Assembly (NCBI GenBank): GCA_947084935.1
Contig: CAMTUH010000008.1
Span: forward strand, 1 to 59,867
Length of the DNA stretch: 59,867 bases
Direction of reading: 5' to 3'
Source: CAMTUH01 sp947084935
GTDB lineage: Bacteria; Pseudomonadota; Gammaproteobacteria; Coxiellales; Coxiellaceae
Position 1 is the stretch's first letter. Every line of letters begins with the position of its first letter. The notes beneath the pieces were generated by a model. It did not search any database and had not been told where the DNA came from. It worked only from the letters and a program-made list of their open reading frames with translations. This document shows positions 25,693 to 32,782 of the stretch, piece by piece. The translations under genes were made by a program, and so were the position numbers.

Positions 25693-25785
25693 GGAAAGGC
25701 ACCCTGCCCCCATCCATGGGGGCGTTCGGCGGGCTTGAAGCTTCGCTTCAAGCAGTTTCCGCCTTACCCACTCGGGCACCTCTCC
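25693..25785 (-). pseudogene. tRNA-Ser-like remnant with two replacement hairpins
   Basis: The minus strand starts like a tRNA-Ser: acceptor GGAGAGG, then TGCCCGAGTGGGTAAGGC (D-arm), and ends with CCTTTCC, which pairs with the acceptor 5' strand. The anticodon and T arms are gone; instead there are two longer hairpins, TTGAAGC-GAA-GCTTCAA (within a GGCGG/CCGCC clamp) and GCCCCC-ATGGAT-GGGGGC. It has no T-loop and no CCA, so it should not act as a tRNA. It is probably cotranscribed with tRNA-Ser. Confidence 0.55.
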
Positions 25786-25851
25786 AAATCTTAAGGAAAG
25801 GGCCCAAGGTTAAACCAGAACAGCGCTGGGCGCAATGTTATGCCACGCGCC

Positions 25852-25857
25852 ATTATA
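25852..25857 (-). promoter_or_regulatory. Predicted -10 element for the tRNA-Ser/4.5S region
   Basis: A perfect TATAAT (25857-25852, minus) is followed by a GC-rich discriminator (GGCGCG), a pattern of stable-RNA promoters under stringent control. The matching -35 (TTGCGT or ATATTG) is poor, so the call is tentative. It would drive the tRNA-like remnant and tRNA-Ser. Confidence 0.4.
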
Positions 25858-25868
25858 ACGCGTTGAAC

Positions 25869-26996
25869 TTAACGCAATATTAACTCCAAGATTCGCTGAT
25901 AAACCGTCGCGAGCTTTTCAAGGTCCGCGATTTTCGTATTTTCGTTGACATGATGCGCGCTTTTATTAACGGGGCCTAACTCAACGACTTCGCAACCGGT
26001 GTGTGCGAGGAATCGACCGTCGGATGTTCCGCCGTATGTATTCGGTTCTGCTGTGATGCCACATATTTCTTGGATCGCTTGCTGACACGCGTTGGCGAGC
26101 TTGCCGTTCCCACTGTAATACGGTTGGCTGCTCACGCACCATTTTAATTGATAATCGAGTTTGTGCTGTTTGAGAATAGCTTCGCATTTTTGCTGTAATT
26201 GTTCGGTAGTGTGAATGGGTGCATAGCGGAAATTAAACTGCGTGGTTAAAATGCCGGGGATCACGTTTTGTGCGCCGGCATCCGAGTGGATGTTGTAAAT
26301 TTGAAAGGATGTTGGGGTAAAGTGTTCGTTGCCCTGATCCCACGTCGTTTTTGCGAGTGCATCGAGTGCTTGAAAACAGCGGTGAATGGGGTTATCGGCC
26401 AAGTGAGGATAGGCGATGTGCCCTTGCTTACCGAGGACCGTTAATTCCCCGTACATCGAACCACGGCGACCAATTTTAATTGCATCGCCGAGCGTTTCGT
26501 TGCTGGTTGATTCGCCAACGACGCAATAATTCAGCGAGATCTTTTTTTTCTGTAAGTGATCGACGACTTTTTTTGTGCCGTGGGTGGCAGGACCTTCTTC
26601 GTCGCTCGTGACAATAAAACCGATTGTGCCTTTGTGGTGTGGATTTTGTTTAATAAAATTTTCAGCAGCGATAACCATGGCCGAGAGGCCGCTCTTCATG
26701 TCTGCGCTGCCACGACCGTATAAATAACCGTCGCGTTCGGTGGGCGTGAACGGTGGCGTGCGCCACGCTTTTTCATCACCCGGAGGAACCACGTCGGTGT
26801 GTCCGGCAAAAACGATTGTCGGTGACGAGGATCCGTGCCAGGCCCAAAAATTCTGAACGTTGCCGAAAGGCAGCGATTCACACTGAAAACCCGCAGTTTT
26901 AAGGCGTTGAATTAAAATTTTTTGGCAGTCGGCATCGTTGGGTGTGAGGGACGGACATTGAATTAATTGCTTAAGCAGCGTGAGCGTTTCGTTCAT
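25869..26996 (-). CDS. dapE: Succinyl-diaminopimelate desuccinylase
   Basis: This 375-residue M20 metallopeptidase-family enzyme releases L,L-diaminopimelate for lysine and peptidoglycan. The metal motifs are intact: FAGHTDVVPPGD (His and catalytic Asp near 67-69), GRGSADMKSG (bridging Asp), TSDEEGPATHG (catalytic Glu-Glu) and the C-terminal GPVNKSAHHVNE. Length matches the family. It overlaps dapD as ATGA (26993-26996), so the two steps are translationally coupled. Confidence 0.92.
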   Translation of the reverse strand: MNETLTLLKQLIQCPSLTPNDADCQKILIQRLKTAGFQCESLPFGNVQNFWAWHGSSSPTIVFAGHTDVVPPGDEKAWRTPPFTPTERDGYLYGRGSADMKSGLSAMVIAAENFIKQNPHHKGTIGFIVTSDEEGPATHGTKKVVDHLQKKKISLNYCVVGESTSNETLGDAIKIGRRGSMYGELTVLGKQGHIAYPHLADNPIHRCFQALDALAKTTWDQGNEHFTPTSFQIYNIHSDAGAQNVIPGILTTQFNFRYAPIHTTEQLQQKCEAILKQHKLDYQLKWCVSSQPYYSGNGKLANACQQAIQEICGITAEPNTYGGTSDGRFLAHTGCEVVELGPVNKSAHHVNENTKIADLEKLATVYQRILELILR

Positions 26997-27817
26997 TTAA
27001 ATCCTTCGCGCAACAGCTCGTTAAGTGAAATTTTGCTGCGGGTTTTCTCATCGACTTGCTTGACGATGATGGCAGCGTAGCGATTATATTTTCCGTCTTT
27101 TGACGGTAAGCTTCCCGGAATAACTACCGCACCCGCTGGAATGCGGCCGTAAATAATTTCTTCCGTTTCTCGATTGTAAATGGGTGTGCTTTGGCCCACG
27201 AAAACGCCCATCGAAATAACCGCCCCTTTTCCCACGATCACGCCTTCGACAATTTCCGAGCGCGCGCCGATGAAACAATCGTCTTCGATGATGGTGGGAT
27301 TGGCTTGAATCGGCTCCAACACCCCACCGATGCCAGCGCCGCCGGAGAGGTGGACGTTCTTTCCGATCTGCGCACAGGAGCCCACCGTGGCCCACGTGTC
27401 AATTAAGGTACCGGAGTCGATATAGGCACCGATGTTGACGTAACTCGGCATCAAGACGGTATTCGGTGCAACAAACGCACCGTGACGAACGAGCGCGTGG
27501 GGAACGACGCGTACTCCCGATTCGGGCAGTACTTTTGAGTGTTGGGTAAATTTCAGGGGAATTTTGTCGAAAAAGGATGTGTAACCCGCTTCGAAGGTCT
27601 TACACGGCTCTGTTTTGAAGTAAAGGGATACCGCCATTTTAGCCCAGGGGTGCGTGATCCATTTTCCGTTTTGGTTTTCCGCAACGCGCAGTTGCCCACG
27701 GTCCAAAAGATGGATGGTTTCGTGAATGGCATCGCGCGTCGATGCGGAAACCTTCTCGGGCGATAGGTTTTGTCGGTCTTCGTAAGCCGCTTCAATGAGG
27801 CGTTTTAATTTTTCCAT
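26993..27817 (-). CDS. dapD: Tetrahydrodipicolinate N-succinyltransferase
   Basis: This 274-residue left-handed beta-helix acyltransferase succinylates tetrahydrodipicolinate, the step before aminotransfer and DapE. Hexapeptide repeats run through residues 105-235 (for example VLMPSYVNIGAYIDSGTLID and FIGARSEIVEGVIVGKGAVIS). Length equals E. coli DapD (274). It is first of two genes with dapE. A 10-bp inverted repeat GAGTTTCGCA/TGCGAAACTC (27843-27879) lies upstream and may be regulatory, but its target is unknown. Confidence 0.93.
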   Translation of the reverse strand: MEKLKRLIEAAYEDRQNLSPEKVSASTRDAIHETIHLLDRGQLRVAENQNGKWITHPWAKMAVSLYFKTEPCKTFEAGYTSFFDKIPLKFTQHSKVLPESGVRVVPHALVRHGAFVAPNTVLMPSYVNIGAYIDSGTLIDTWATVGSCAQIGKNVHLSGGAGIGGVLEPIQANPTIIEDDCFIGARSEIVEGVIVGKGAVISMGVFVGQSTPIYNRETEEIIYGRIPAGAVVIPGSLPSKDGKYNRYAAIIVKQVDEKTRSKISLNELLREGFK

Positions 27818-27885
27818 CCTGTTATCATATCAAATAGTTCACGAGTTTCGCAGTTTGCGTTTCACAGTTTGCGAAACTCCTGTAG

Positions 27886-27914
27886 TTGACGCACTATAAA
27901 GTGCTCAGTATGAT
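27886..27914 (+). promoter_or_regulatory. Strong sigma-70 promoter for the tRNA-Pro/Arg/His cluster
   Basis: TTGACG (27886-27891), a 17-base spacer and TATGAT (27909-27914) precede tRNA-Pro by 26 bases. Match and spacing are near consensus, as expected for a stable-RNA operon. Confidence 0.7.
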
Positions 27915-27940
27915 GCCTTTTTCCGATGAATTAAAGGCGA

Positions 27941-28017
27941 CGGGGTATAGCGCAGTCTGGTAGCGCGCCTGCTTTGGGAGCAGGATGTCGGGGGTTCGAA
28001 TCCCTCTACCCCGACCA
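27941..28017 (+). tRNA. tRNA-Pro (anticodon TGG)
   Basis: Acceptor CGGGGTA pairs with TACCCCG; the anticodon loop TTTGGGA gives TGG; T-loop GGTTCGAATCC is standard; CCA is encoded. It is first in a plus-strand cluster with tRNA-Arg and tRNA-His. Confidence 0.96.
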
Positions 28018-28049
28018 TTTACAGCAGGGTAGAGTTTTGATACGGTTAT

Positions 28050-28126
28050 GCGCCCGTAGCTCAGTCGGATAGAGCATCGGCCTTCTAAGCCGAGGGTGGC
28101 AGGTTCGAATCCTGCCGGGCGCGCCA
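28050..28126 (+). tRNA. tRNA-Arg (anticodon TCT)
   Basis: Acceptor GCGCCCG pairs with CGGGCGC; the anticodon stem-loop TCGGC-CTTCTAA-GCCGA gives TCT; T-loop GGTTCGAATCC; CCA is encoded. It decodes AGA/AGG. Confidence 0.96.
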
Positions 28127-28138
28127 GTTTACGATCAA

Positions 28139-28205
28139 GTAGCCTTGATGCAGCCATGCGAAATCAAGGAATTCCTGGATTTCGCTAGCGCTCCATCCAG
28201 GCTAC
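28139..28205. repeat. Dispersed palindromic element, copy between tRNA-Arg and tRNA-His
   Basis: GTAGCCTTGATGCAG at the left and ATCCAGGCTAC at the right bound a 67-base unit with the internal AATCAAGGAATTCCTGG also seen at 13399-13472 and 13477-13514. It sits inside the tRNA transcription unit. Confidence 0.6.
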
Positions 28206-28266
28206 GAAGGGGTAGGGTGCAGATAGAAGAATGCAAGAGCCAGTACAAGGATGTACGGAGAAACTT

Positions 28267-28343
28267 GGTGGACGTAGCTCAGTTGGTAGAGTCCCGGATT
28301 GTGATTCCGGTTGTCGTGGGTTCAATCCCCATCGTCCACCCCA
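28267..28343 (+). tRNA. tRNA-His (anticodon GTG)
   Basis: The extra 5' G (G-1) typical of tRNA-His precedes the acceptor GTGGACG, paired with CGTCCAC; anticodon stem-loop CCGGA-TTGTGAT-TCCGG gives GTG; CCA is encoded. The T-loop reads TTCAATC instead of TTCGAATC, still a valid T-loop. Its leader (28225-28259) resembles that of tRNA-Lys at 30041-30079. Confidence 0.95.
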
Positions 28344-28348
28344 TTTTA

Positions 28349-29296
28349 TTATGAAACATTCGAAGTAAGCGGCTGCTCCGCTGATTTCGCGCCTCGATTA
28401 GCGAGAAAGGCGCCGAGCAACGCAATCATTCCGCCGAAAATGACGATTTCCGTTGGAATTTCCCGCAACCAAAACCAAGCGATGATTACCGTAGCGGGAG
28501 GCACCAGATATAAAAAGCTGGCCGCTTTCGAAGTATTCATCACAGAAGAAAGGTAGCCCCACAATAAATAAGCGATGGCTGCCGGGAAAATACCGATGTA
28601 AATCACGGACAGAGTCGAGTGCAGTGACGCTTGCGGTAATTCCACGATGAGTTTCGGTAAATAAATCAGCATAGCAGCAGTTCCACCCCAAATGGCATAA
28701 GCGGTAAATTCAATGGGGTGAAGCCGCGACAACAGCATTTTTTGATAATATGAATATACGCAACCGGCCAGCATGGAAATAAAGACGCATAAAAGGCCGA
28801 AGTCAAAATGAAAATCTTTTTCCTCTCCAAATGAAATTAATCCAATGCCGAGTATGCACAGAGTCACTCCGAGCCAGCCCCGTGCGGTTAATCGATCGCC
28901 CCGAAAAACAATGGCGAGCACCGTCAGCAATACGGGAACTTGCGCGATAATAAAACTGGCAGTTCCCGCGCTGACGGTAATTTCGCCGTAATTGAGAGCG
29001 ACATTATAAATCGCAAATCCAAATACACCGAGAAGAGCAGCCTGAAGTGCGTCAGTTAAAGCAATTTTGCGGATACGAAATTTTTTATAATAGATGAAAA
29101 GCATGCACAGAGAGGCAACGGTGTAGCGCAGTAAGGCCAAACTTCCTGGCGAATAATCGGTTAATCCGGCACGAATACCCGGATAAGACGACCCCCAGAA
29201 TAAAATCATGAGGGTTGCGATTAGATAGGTTTTTATAGGCTGAACGGGTTTTGGTTGCACGGCAACCAGTATTGCGAATGCAGTTCGGTTATGCAA
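28349..29296 (-). CDS. EamA/DMT-family transporter
   Basis: This protein of up to 315 residues has ten hydrophobic helices in two repeats of five, the drug/metabolite transporter plan. Typical EamA blocks are IATLMILFWGSSYPGIRAGL near the N-terminus and a second-repeat GIFPAAIAYLLWGYLSSVMNTSKAASFLYLVPP. Substrates are usually amino acids or metabolites and cannot be predicted. The first codon at 29296 is TTG without a clear ribosome site; a GTG about 13 codons in is an alternative. It is convergent with the tRNA-His gene. Confidence 0.8.
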   Translation of the reverse strand: MHNRTAFAILVAVQPKPVQPIKTYLIATLMILFWGSSYPGIRAGLTDYSPGSLALLRYTVASLCMLFIYYKKFRIRKIALTDALQAALLGVFGFAIYNVALNYGEITVSAGTASFIIAQVPVLLTVLAIVFRGDRLTARGWLGVTLCILGIGLISFGEEKDFHFDFGLLCVFISMLAGCVYSYYQKMLLSRLHPIEFTAYAIWGGTAAMLIYLPKLIVELPQASLHSTLSVIYIGIFPAAIAYLLWGYLSSVMNTSKAASFLYLVPPATVIIAWFWLREIPTEIVIFGGMIALLGAFLANRGAKSAEQPLTSNVS

Positions 29297-29301
29297 GTGA
29301 T

Positions 29302-29835
29302 TTACAGTATGAGGCAGGGAGGACAGCGGGTTTGGGTTTCACCAAGAAGAGGTGTTTCTTCCGTTGCGCTGGCGGCTAACGCCTGTTTTTTGAATTCTTT
29401 TTTTAGTTCAGTTTTTAAGGCTTCAAAAGGGTTTTTTTGGCGAAAGAAGAGAGAAGCTGAAGAAAAGGGGCTTGCAAGAGACAAAGCATCATAGATGTTG
29501 GATTGAATCATGAGGCAGCAATTATTATCTCGCGAGATAAGGAGATATCCTCGGGGAAACGTATACGGACGGGAATCTCTGAAGTTATTTAAATTGGTGA
29601 GCATTTGATCAGTCTGCTCGGTGTTTTTAAAAGTGATTACCACATAGTCAGCCCAGTAATCCGTCCCGCGATTTGATTCCGTTGAGAGTTCCATAGGTAT
29701 GGATAAGGGGTCTTCTTCGTTAATCAGATAACCGAAACACCATTCCAGTTGTTTTAAAGGTGTAAGTCCGCGGGGGATTTCGGGGTCTGGTTTCTGGAAA
29801 AAACCGGCATATTCATCATTACGCACATTACGCAT
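29302..29835 (-). CDS. Hypothetical protein ending in a CaaX prenylation motif
   Basis: This 177-residue soluble protein (start ATG 29835; an upstream TTG at 29865 is possible) has no recognisable domain. The C-terminus reads RCPPCLIL: Cys174 followed by two aliphatic residues and Leu, a canonical CaaX box of the geranylgeranyl type, with a second Cys at 171. Just before it, EETPLL (159-164) fits the [DE]xxxL[LI] endosomal sorting signal. Bacteria do not prenylate proteins, so such a tail is meaningful mainly after delivery into a eukaryotic cell, as known for some Legionella effectors. Effector status is inference. Confidence 0.55.
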   Translation of the reverse strand: MRNVRNDEYAGFFQKPDPEIPRGLTPLKQLEWCFGYLINEEDPLSIPMELSTESNRGTDYWADYVVITFKNTEQTDQMLTNLNNFRDSRPYTFPRGYLLISRDNNCCLMIQSNIYDALSLASPFSSASLFFRQKNPFEALKTELKKEFKKQALAASATEETPLLGETQTRCPPCLIL

Positions 29836-29907
29836 ATGGTACTCATCTATTTTCGATTGGCGCAATTATAACCAATATGGTCAATCTTTACACGTCATTC
29901 AGCGATC

Positions 29908-29936
29908 TTGACGGGACAAAGTAAGGCGGCTATTGT
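29908..29936 (+). promoter_or_regulatory. Predicted promoter for tRNA-Lys
   Basis: TTGACG (29908-29913), 17-base spacer and TATTGT (29931-29936) lie about 155 bases upstream of tRNA-Lys. The resulting leader includes a partial tRNA copy (29952) and a GC-rich hairpin (GCGGAGCA-G-TGCTCCGC). Confidence 0.55.
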
Positions 29937-29951
29937 TAGTGCCCACTCTTT

Positions 29952-29966
29952 GGGCCGTTAGCTCAG
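29952..29966 (+). repeat. Partial copy of the tRNA-Lys 5' end
   Basis: GGGCCGTTAGCTCAG is identical to the first 15 bases of tRNA-Lys at 30093; the match ends in the D-loop. It looks like a remnant of a duplicated tRNA gene in the leader of the intact one. Confidence 0.5.
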
Positions 29967-30092
29967 GTGAGCCGGGAACTTCGCGGAGCAGTGCTCCGCG
30001 CCGGCAAACGCCTCCCACGGAAGGGAGGCCGTGTGCATCGAGAAGAATGAATAAGCAAGTACAAGAAAGTACGGAGGAGATTAGTTTACTTG

Positions 30093-30169
<77 letters not shown>

Positions 30170-30212
30170 AAAATCAAATGGTTAGGAGAATCCGATAAAG
30201 TGACGAAATTTC

Positions 30213-30232
30213 ATGTAGAAGCTATGTAGAAG
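30213..30232 (+). repeat. Paired ATGTAGAAG repeats, putative integrase arm sites
   Basis: ATGTAGAAG occurs at 30213-30221 and 30224-30232, 11 bases apart. The same pair with the same spacing is at 37988-38007 near the right end; a variant is at 38095 and a single copy at 43264. Location beside att cores fits arm-type binding sites for the integrase (or for AlpA). Confidence 0.55.
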
Positions 30233-30312
30233 GTTGGTGGAGAAAACCAACAGGAGTTGGTTTATTTTTAGTCAGTTTAATCGCTCTTTAATTGTTGGGA
30301 CTCATTGTCTTT

Positions 30313-30540
30313 ATGGAAACAAATTTACCAAAAATAAAAAAATACTTTGTCAGTCAAGAAGAGCTTTCAGAATTTTGCGGTTATCATCGACGTGGAGATA
30401 TCCAAAGATGGTTAGAACAAAATAACATTGAATTTTTCTTTGGTAAAAAAAGAAAAATTTGCACGACGACAGAAGCTATAGAGCGAGCTTTAAGGAAAGA
30501 AGAACCTATCCAAGAGCTTGAGTTTTGCGGAAATGGATAG
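30313..30540 (+). CDS. Small DUF4224-like protein
   Basis: This 75-residue basic protein (ATG 30313) has the opening VSQEELSEFCGYHRRGDIQRWLEQNNIEFFFGKKRKICTTTEAIERAL, which follows the DUF4224 pattern (a deE-L...TGy.r...Q..wL...gi.f motif) common in small proteins next to phage integrases. It is probably a DNA-binding recombination or regulatory accessory. It is the only rightward gene in the element, facing a shared terminator at 30551-30585. Confidence 0.6.
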   Translation: METNLPKIKKYFVSQEELSEFCGYHRRGDIQRWLEQNNIEFFFGKKRKICTTTEAIERALRKEEPIQELEFCGNG

Positions 30541-30550
30541 AAGCTAAACA

Positions 30551-30585
30551 AAACCCCGCCGAATCGCAAAGCTTTGACGGGGTTT
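30551..30585. terminator. Bidirectional terminator between convergent small genes
   Basis: AAACCCCG (30551-30558) pairs with CGGGGTTT (30578-30585) across a 19-base loop. It lies 11 bases past the stop at 30540 and 20 bases past the convergent stop at 30605, so it can end both transcripts; T-runs are short. Confidence 0.6.
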
Positions 30586-30604
30586 GTCAGCGATTAAACG
30601 AACG

Positions 30605-30820
30605 TCACCGCTGGTTACTTAACCGCTCGAACAATCCCTGCAAATCCTCCAAGTAATCGCTGATGGCCCAGAGAGCACCGTGAGCAAGACTTTGCTCCAG
30701 CTTCTCATGCTCATTCGCCGCGAGCATCAAACCCACAATGCTGTTGGCCTTCGTCAGTTGTACGTGGATGATGTTTTTAAGAGAGGTTATCGCCATGTCT
30801 GGCTTAGGTTGAGTTTCCAT
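30605..30820 (-). CDS. Small hypothetical satellite protein
   Basis: This 71-residue protein has a convincing ribosome site (GGAGAACTCCAC before ATG). It is predicted all-helical: VQLTKANSIVGLMLAANEHEKLEQSLAHGALWAISDYLEDLQGLFERL. No family is recognised. It is the last gene of the leftward satellite operon. Confidence 0.55.
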   Translation of the reverse strand: METQPKPDMAITSLKNIIHVQLTKANSIVGLMLAANEHEKLEQSLAHGALWAISDYLEDLQGLFERLSNQR

Positions 30821-30844
30821 GTGGAGTTCTCCTATTGGTTATTT

Positions 30845-31054
30845 TTATTTCCTCACCAAAATTAGTAATTGGTGGCCAGGAGCTAAAAACCGCCAATAGA
30901 ACGGCTGGCTTATTTCCCTTACGGGTATTGTATTGGGCCAACTCCCAGCCATAAGACAGGCATAAAAAAACCACTTCTGACGGGAGCGGTTAGCCGCTAT
31001 TGGGGTGTTTTTAGCACCTAAGTTAACTATAGCGCATGTAATGCCATGGAACAA
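30845..31054 (-). CDS. Possible small Ash/Icd-like phage protein
   Basis: This 69-residue ORF fits between its neighbours without overlap. Its basic, Trp-rich sequence (RSRQKWFFYACLMAGSW...) vaguely resembles small Ash or Icd-like proteins of P4-type elements. No strong ribosome site was seen. It may be spurious. Confidence 0.3.
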   Translation of the reverse strand: MFHGITCAIVNLGAKNTPIAANRSRQKWFFYACLMAGSWPNTIPVREISQPFYWRFLAPGHQLLILVRK

Positions 31055-31072
31055 TGGTGAGTTGGTCTTAGG

Positions 31073-31294
31073 TCAGCCAGTTTTCGTTAGCGATTTTTCC
31101 AGTCGAGTAATTCGCTCTTCAAGCTTCGCCATATCAATTGGAGGTACCTTTTTCTCCAATTCCGCTAGCACCCTGTCACCTTCATCCAATGATATAATCC
31201 CTTCAGACATTAGCTTCATAATCTGCTTGGCTTGTTCTGATAAACTGCCCGTTAACTCATAAGGCAATTCTGTATATTCGCTTTCTGACATCAT
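31073..31294 (-). CDS. Small protein sharing a C-terminal module with its neighbour
   Basis: This 73-residue protein aligns with residues 82-135 of the protein encoded at 31291-31698: ELTGSLSEQAKQIMKLMSEG matches KLRGTLAEKAGQINELIADG, and EERITRLEKSL matches VERIDRLEKNI. The pair overlaps by 4 bases (ATGA), so they are coexpressed. The module ends in a short coiled coil and may mediate oligomerisation. Function unknown. Confidence 0.55.
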   Translation of the reverse strand: MMSESEYTELPYELTGSLSEQAKQIMKLMSEGIISLDEGDRVLAELEKKVPPIDMAKLEERITRLEKSLTKTG

Positions 31295-31698
31295 GATGCG
31301 TTCCCCTGTTTTATGTTTTTTTCCAACCTGTCGATACGCTCAACTATTTCCGAGGTTTCGATAACTCGACACTGAATCGCTAATCCCGCTAACAATTGAT
31401 TACCCTCCGTTGGAGTAATTTCGCCATCAGCGATTAATTCATTAATTTGTCCAGCCTTTTCTGCCAGTGTACCCCTTAGCTTACTGGGCAACTGCAACGT
31501 TTCGTCCTTCGGCTTTGCGGGCAGCAGTCGGTCAAGCAATAACTTTATCATTGCTTCGTTACCGTCTTTCGCCATCTCAACTGCTTTGCTAACCAAATCC
31601 TCACGGTGTGGCTCTATCATCTCACGAAAAACACGTCGCCGGTCTGCGCTCCCCTTGGGGCGACCGCTGGGATTACCAGACTGTCCTTTCTCAAACAT
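31291..31698 (-). CDS. DUF5681-like phage protein
   Basis: This 135-residue protein begins MFEKGQSGNPSGRPKGSADR, the KGQSGNPxGRPKG signature of DUF5681 proteins that commonly neighbour terminase genes in phages. Residues 20-65 are helical (VFREMIEPHREDLVSKAVEMAKDGNEAMIKLLLDRLLP). The C-terminal module is duplicated in the next gene. It lies directly downstream of the small-terminase-like gene. Confidence 0.65.
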   Translation of the reverse strand: MFEKGQSGNPSGRPKGSADRRRVFREMIEPHREDLVSKAVEMAKDGNEAMIKLLLDRLLPAKPKDETLQLPSKLRGTLAEKAGQINELIADGEITPTEGNQLLAGLAIQCRVIETSEIVERIDRLEKNIKQGNAS

Positions 31699-31734
31699 AA
31701 AGCCCCCGACTTGTTATTTTATTGCTAATATCAA

Positions 31735-32190
31735 TCATTGCGTAATCACTTGATATTCCTTATTTTTGCGGCTCTCTTCCCACATCCGAATAACCCAATC
31801 ATCATGGCTCATGCCAACATCGACACGAGCGTCAACCTTATTACCGTAAACCTTCGGCATTAATTTGCAGGCTAGCCATTTGCGGGTATCAATTTCGAGT
31901 CGGGCTTTATTCACGTCCTCAGCATCAAAAGCAATATCCAGCATTTCATCAACGATAAGCGTTATCTGTACTACCTTAGCTCGCGCGTACTGCTCAGAAA
32001 ATACATTATTCTCCTTGAGCCATTTAAATATCGTAAATGCAGAAGGCCATCCTGGATTTTCTTTGCAGAGCCGCTTAATTCCTTTGCTGTTACACGCAAT
32101 GGCATTACAGATTTCGGTCGCTAATTCAGACGTATAGTCGGTTGGTCTTCCAACCTTTGCCTGAGTTTGTTTTGCGTTATTTCTAGACAT
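31735..32190 (-). CDS. Terminase small-subunit-like protein
   Basis: This 151-residue protein has the layout of phage small terminases: basic N-terminus, GRPTDYTSELATEICNAIA, an HTH (GIKRLCKENPGWPSAFTIFKWLKEN), FSEQYARAKVVQITLIVDEMLDIA, and RLEIDTRKWLACKLMPKVYG with the RKWLA-KL-P--YG block typical of the family. TerS recognises pac/cos DNA and loads it on TerL. No TerL gene is in the element, as in PICI-type satellites that redirect a helper's TerL. The ribosome site AGGAG supports the start. Confidence 0.75.
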   Translation of the reverse strand: MSRNNAKQTQAKVGRPTDYTSELATEICNAIACNSKGIKRLCKENPGWPSAFTIFKWLKENNVFSEQYARAKVVQITLIVDEMLDIAFDAEDVNKARLEIDTRKWLACKLMPKVYGNKVDARVDVGMSHDDWVIRMWEESRKNKEYQVITQ

Positions 32191-32206
32191 TTTATTCTCC
32201 TCAGCT

Positions 32207-32782
32207 TTATTTTTTTACAGAAATTTGGGGCATTGGCCAATTGTAGGCGCGATTCCAGCACCAGGGACAACCAAGCACGTTACCACCATTGGCGATAGCG
32301 GGATGCACAGGAACTGCCCCACAGCCTCTGCAGGTGGTTAAAGCGGTGAAATCATCGGGGACAATCCCTTGCTCCATCAGTTTACGCTTGGCGATTGCAT
32401 CCGCGAATGCCTCAAGCTGTTCTGGGCTTTGACTAATGTCTTCCCAATCTTCACCGGCGGCATTGGCTAATTCTTGTACGTTTAGCTTATGTTTGACGGC
32501 AATATCCACCACGTTGTCCATGCAACTTTCATGCAACTTTTGGGGGTCATTTTGAGATGAAAAGTTGCATTGCATTTTTTGAACAGTTGCACTGGAGTTG
32601 CATTGTGAGTTGCACGCATGGCGCACTAGAACCTGCTCTGCAAGCGCCTTTAGAGACATGGCCTCAGAAAGTTGCGTAGTGGTTGCATTAGCAGTTGCAC
32701 GATTTCCCCCTTGAGTTGCATAGTTGCATTCACTAGGGTGTGCAACCGTGCAACTTTTTTGATTTTGGCTATTATTTAGCAT
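32207..32782 (-). CDS. Zinc-ribbon protein with an iteron-bearing 5' half
   Basis: This 191-residue protein has a C-terminal zinc ribbon CRGCGA (first Cys pair near residue 150) and CPWCWNR (second pair), suggesting nucleic-acid binding. Its N-terminal 80 residues are low-complexity (Cys/Asn/Ala/Thr-rich) because the DNA there holds at least a dozen GTTGCA/TGCAAC hexamers. The start overlaps the helicase stop by 11 bases. I propose a replication accessory gene overlapping the satellite origin; the protein itself is unrecognised. Confidence 0.5.
   Translation of the reverse strand: MLNNSQNQKSCTVAHPSECNYATQGGNRATANATTTQLSEAMSLKALAEQVLVRHACNSQCNSSATVQKMQCNFSSQNDPQKLHESCMDNVVDIAVKHKLNVQELANAAGEDWEDISQSPEQLEAFADAIAKRKLMEQGIVPDDFTALTTCRGCGAVPVHPAIANGGNVLGCPWCWNRAYNWPMPQISVKK
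32521..32754. repeat. Iteron-like array of GTTGCA/TGCAAC hexamers
   Basis: The hexamer occurs at 32521, 32532, 32564, 32586, 32597, 32609, 32682, 32694, 32715, 32723, 32741 and 32749 (plus GTTGCG at 32671), in both orientations, often 11-12 bases apart, i.e. about one helical turn. The array lies inside a gene next to the helicase gene, as origin iterons often do. Confidence 0.55.

Noticed and set aside
29974..30030. Riboswitch or T-box in the tRNA-Lys leader
   Set aside because: The hairpin is a simple GC-rich repeat; no T-box or known aptamer consensus is present, and the target is a tRNA gene.
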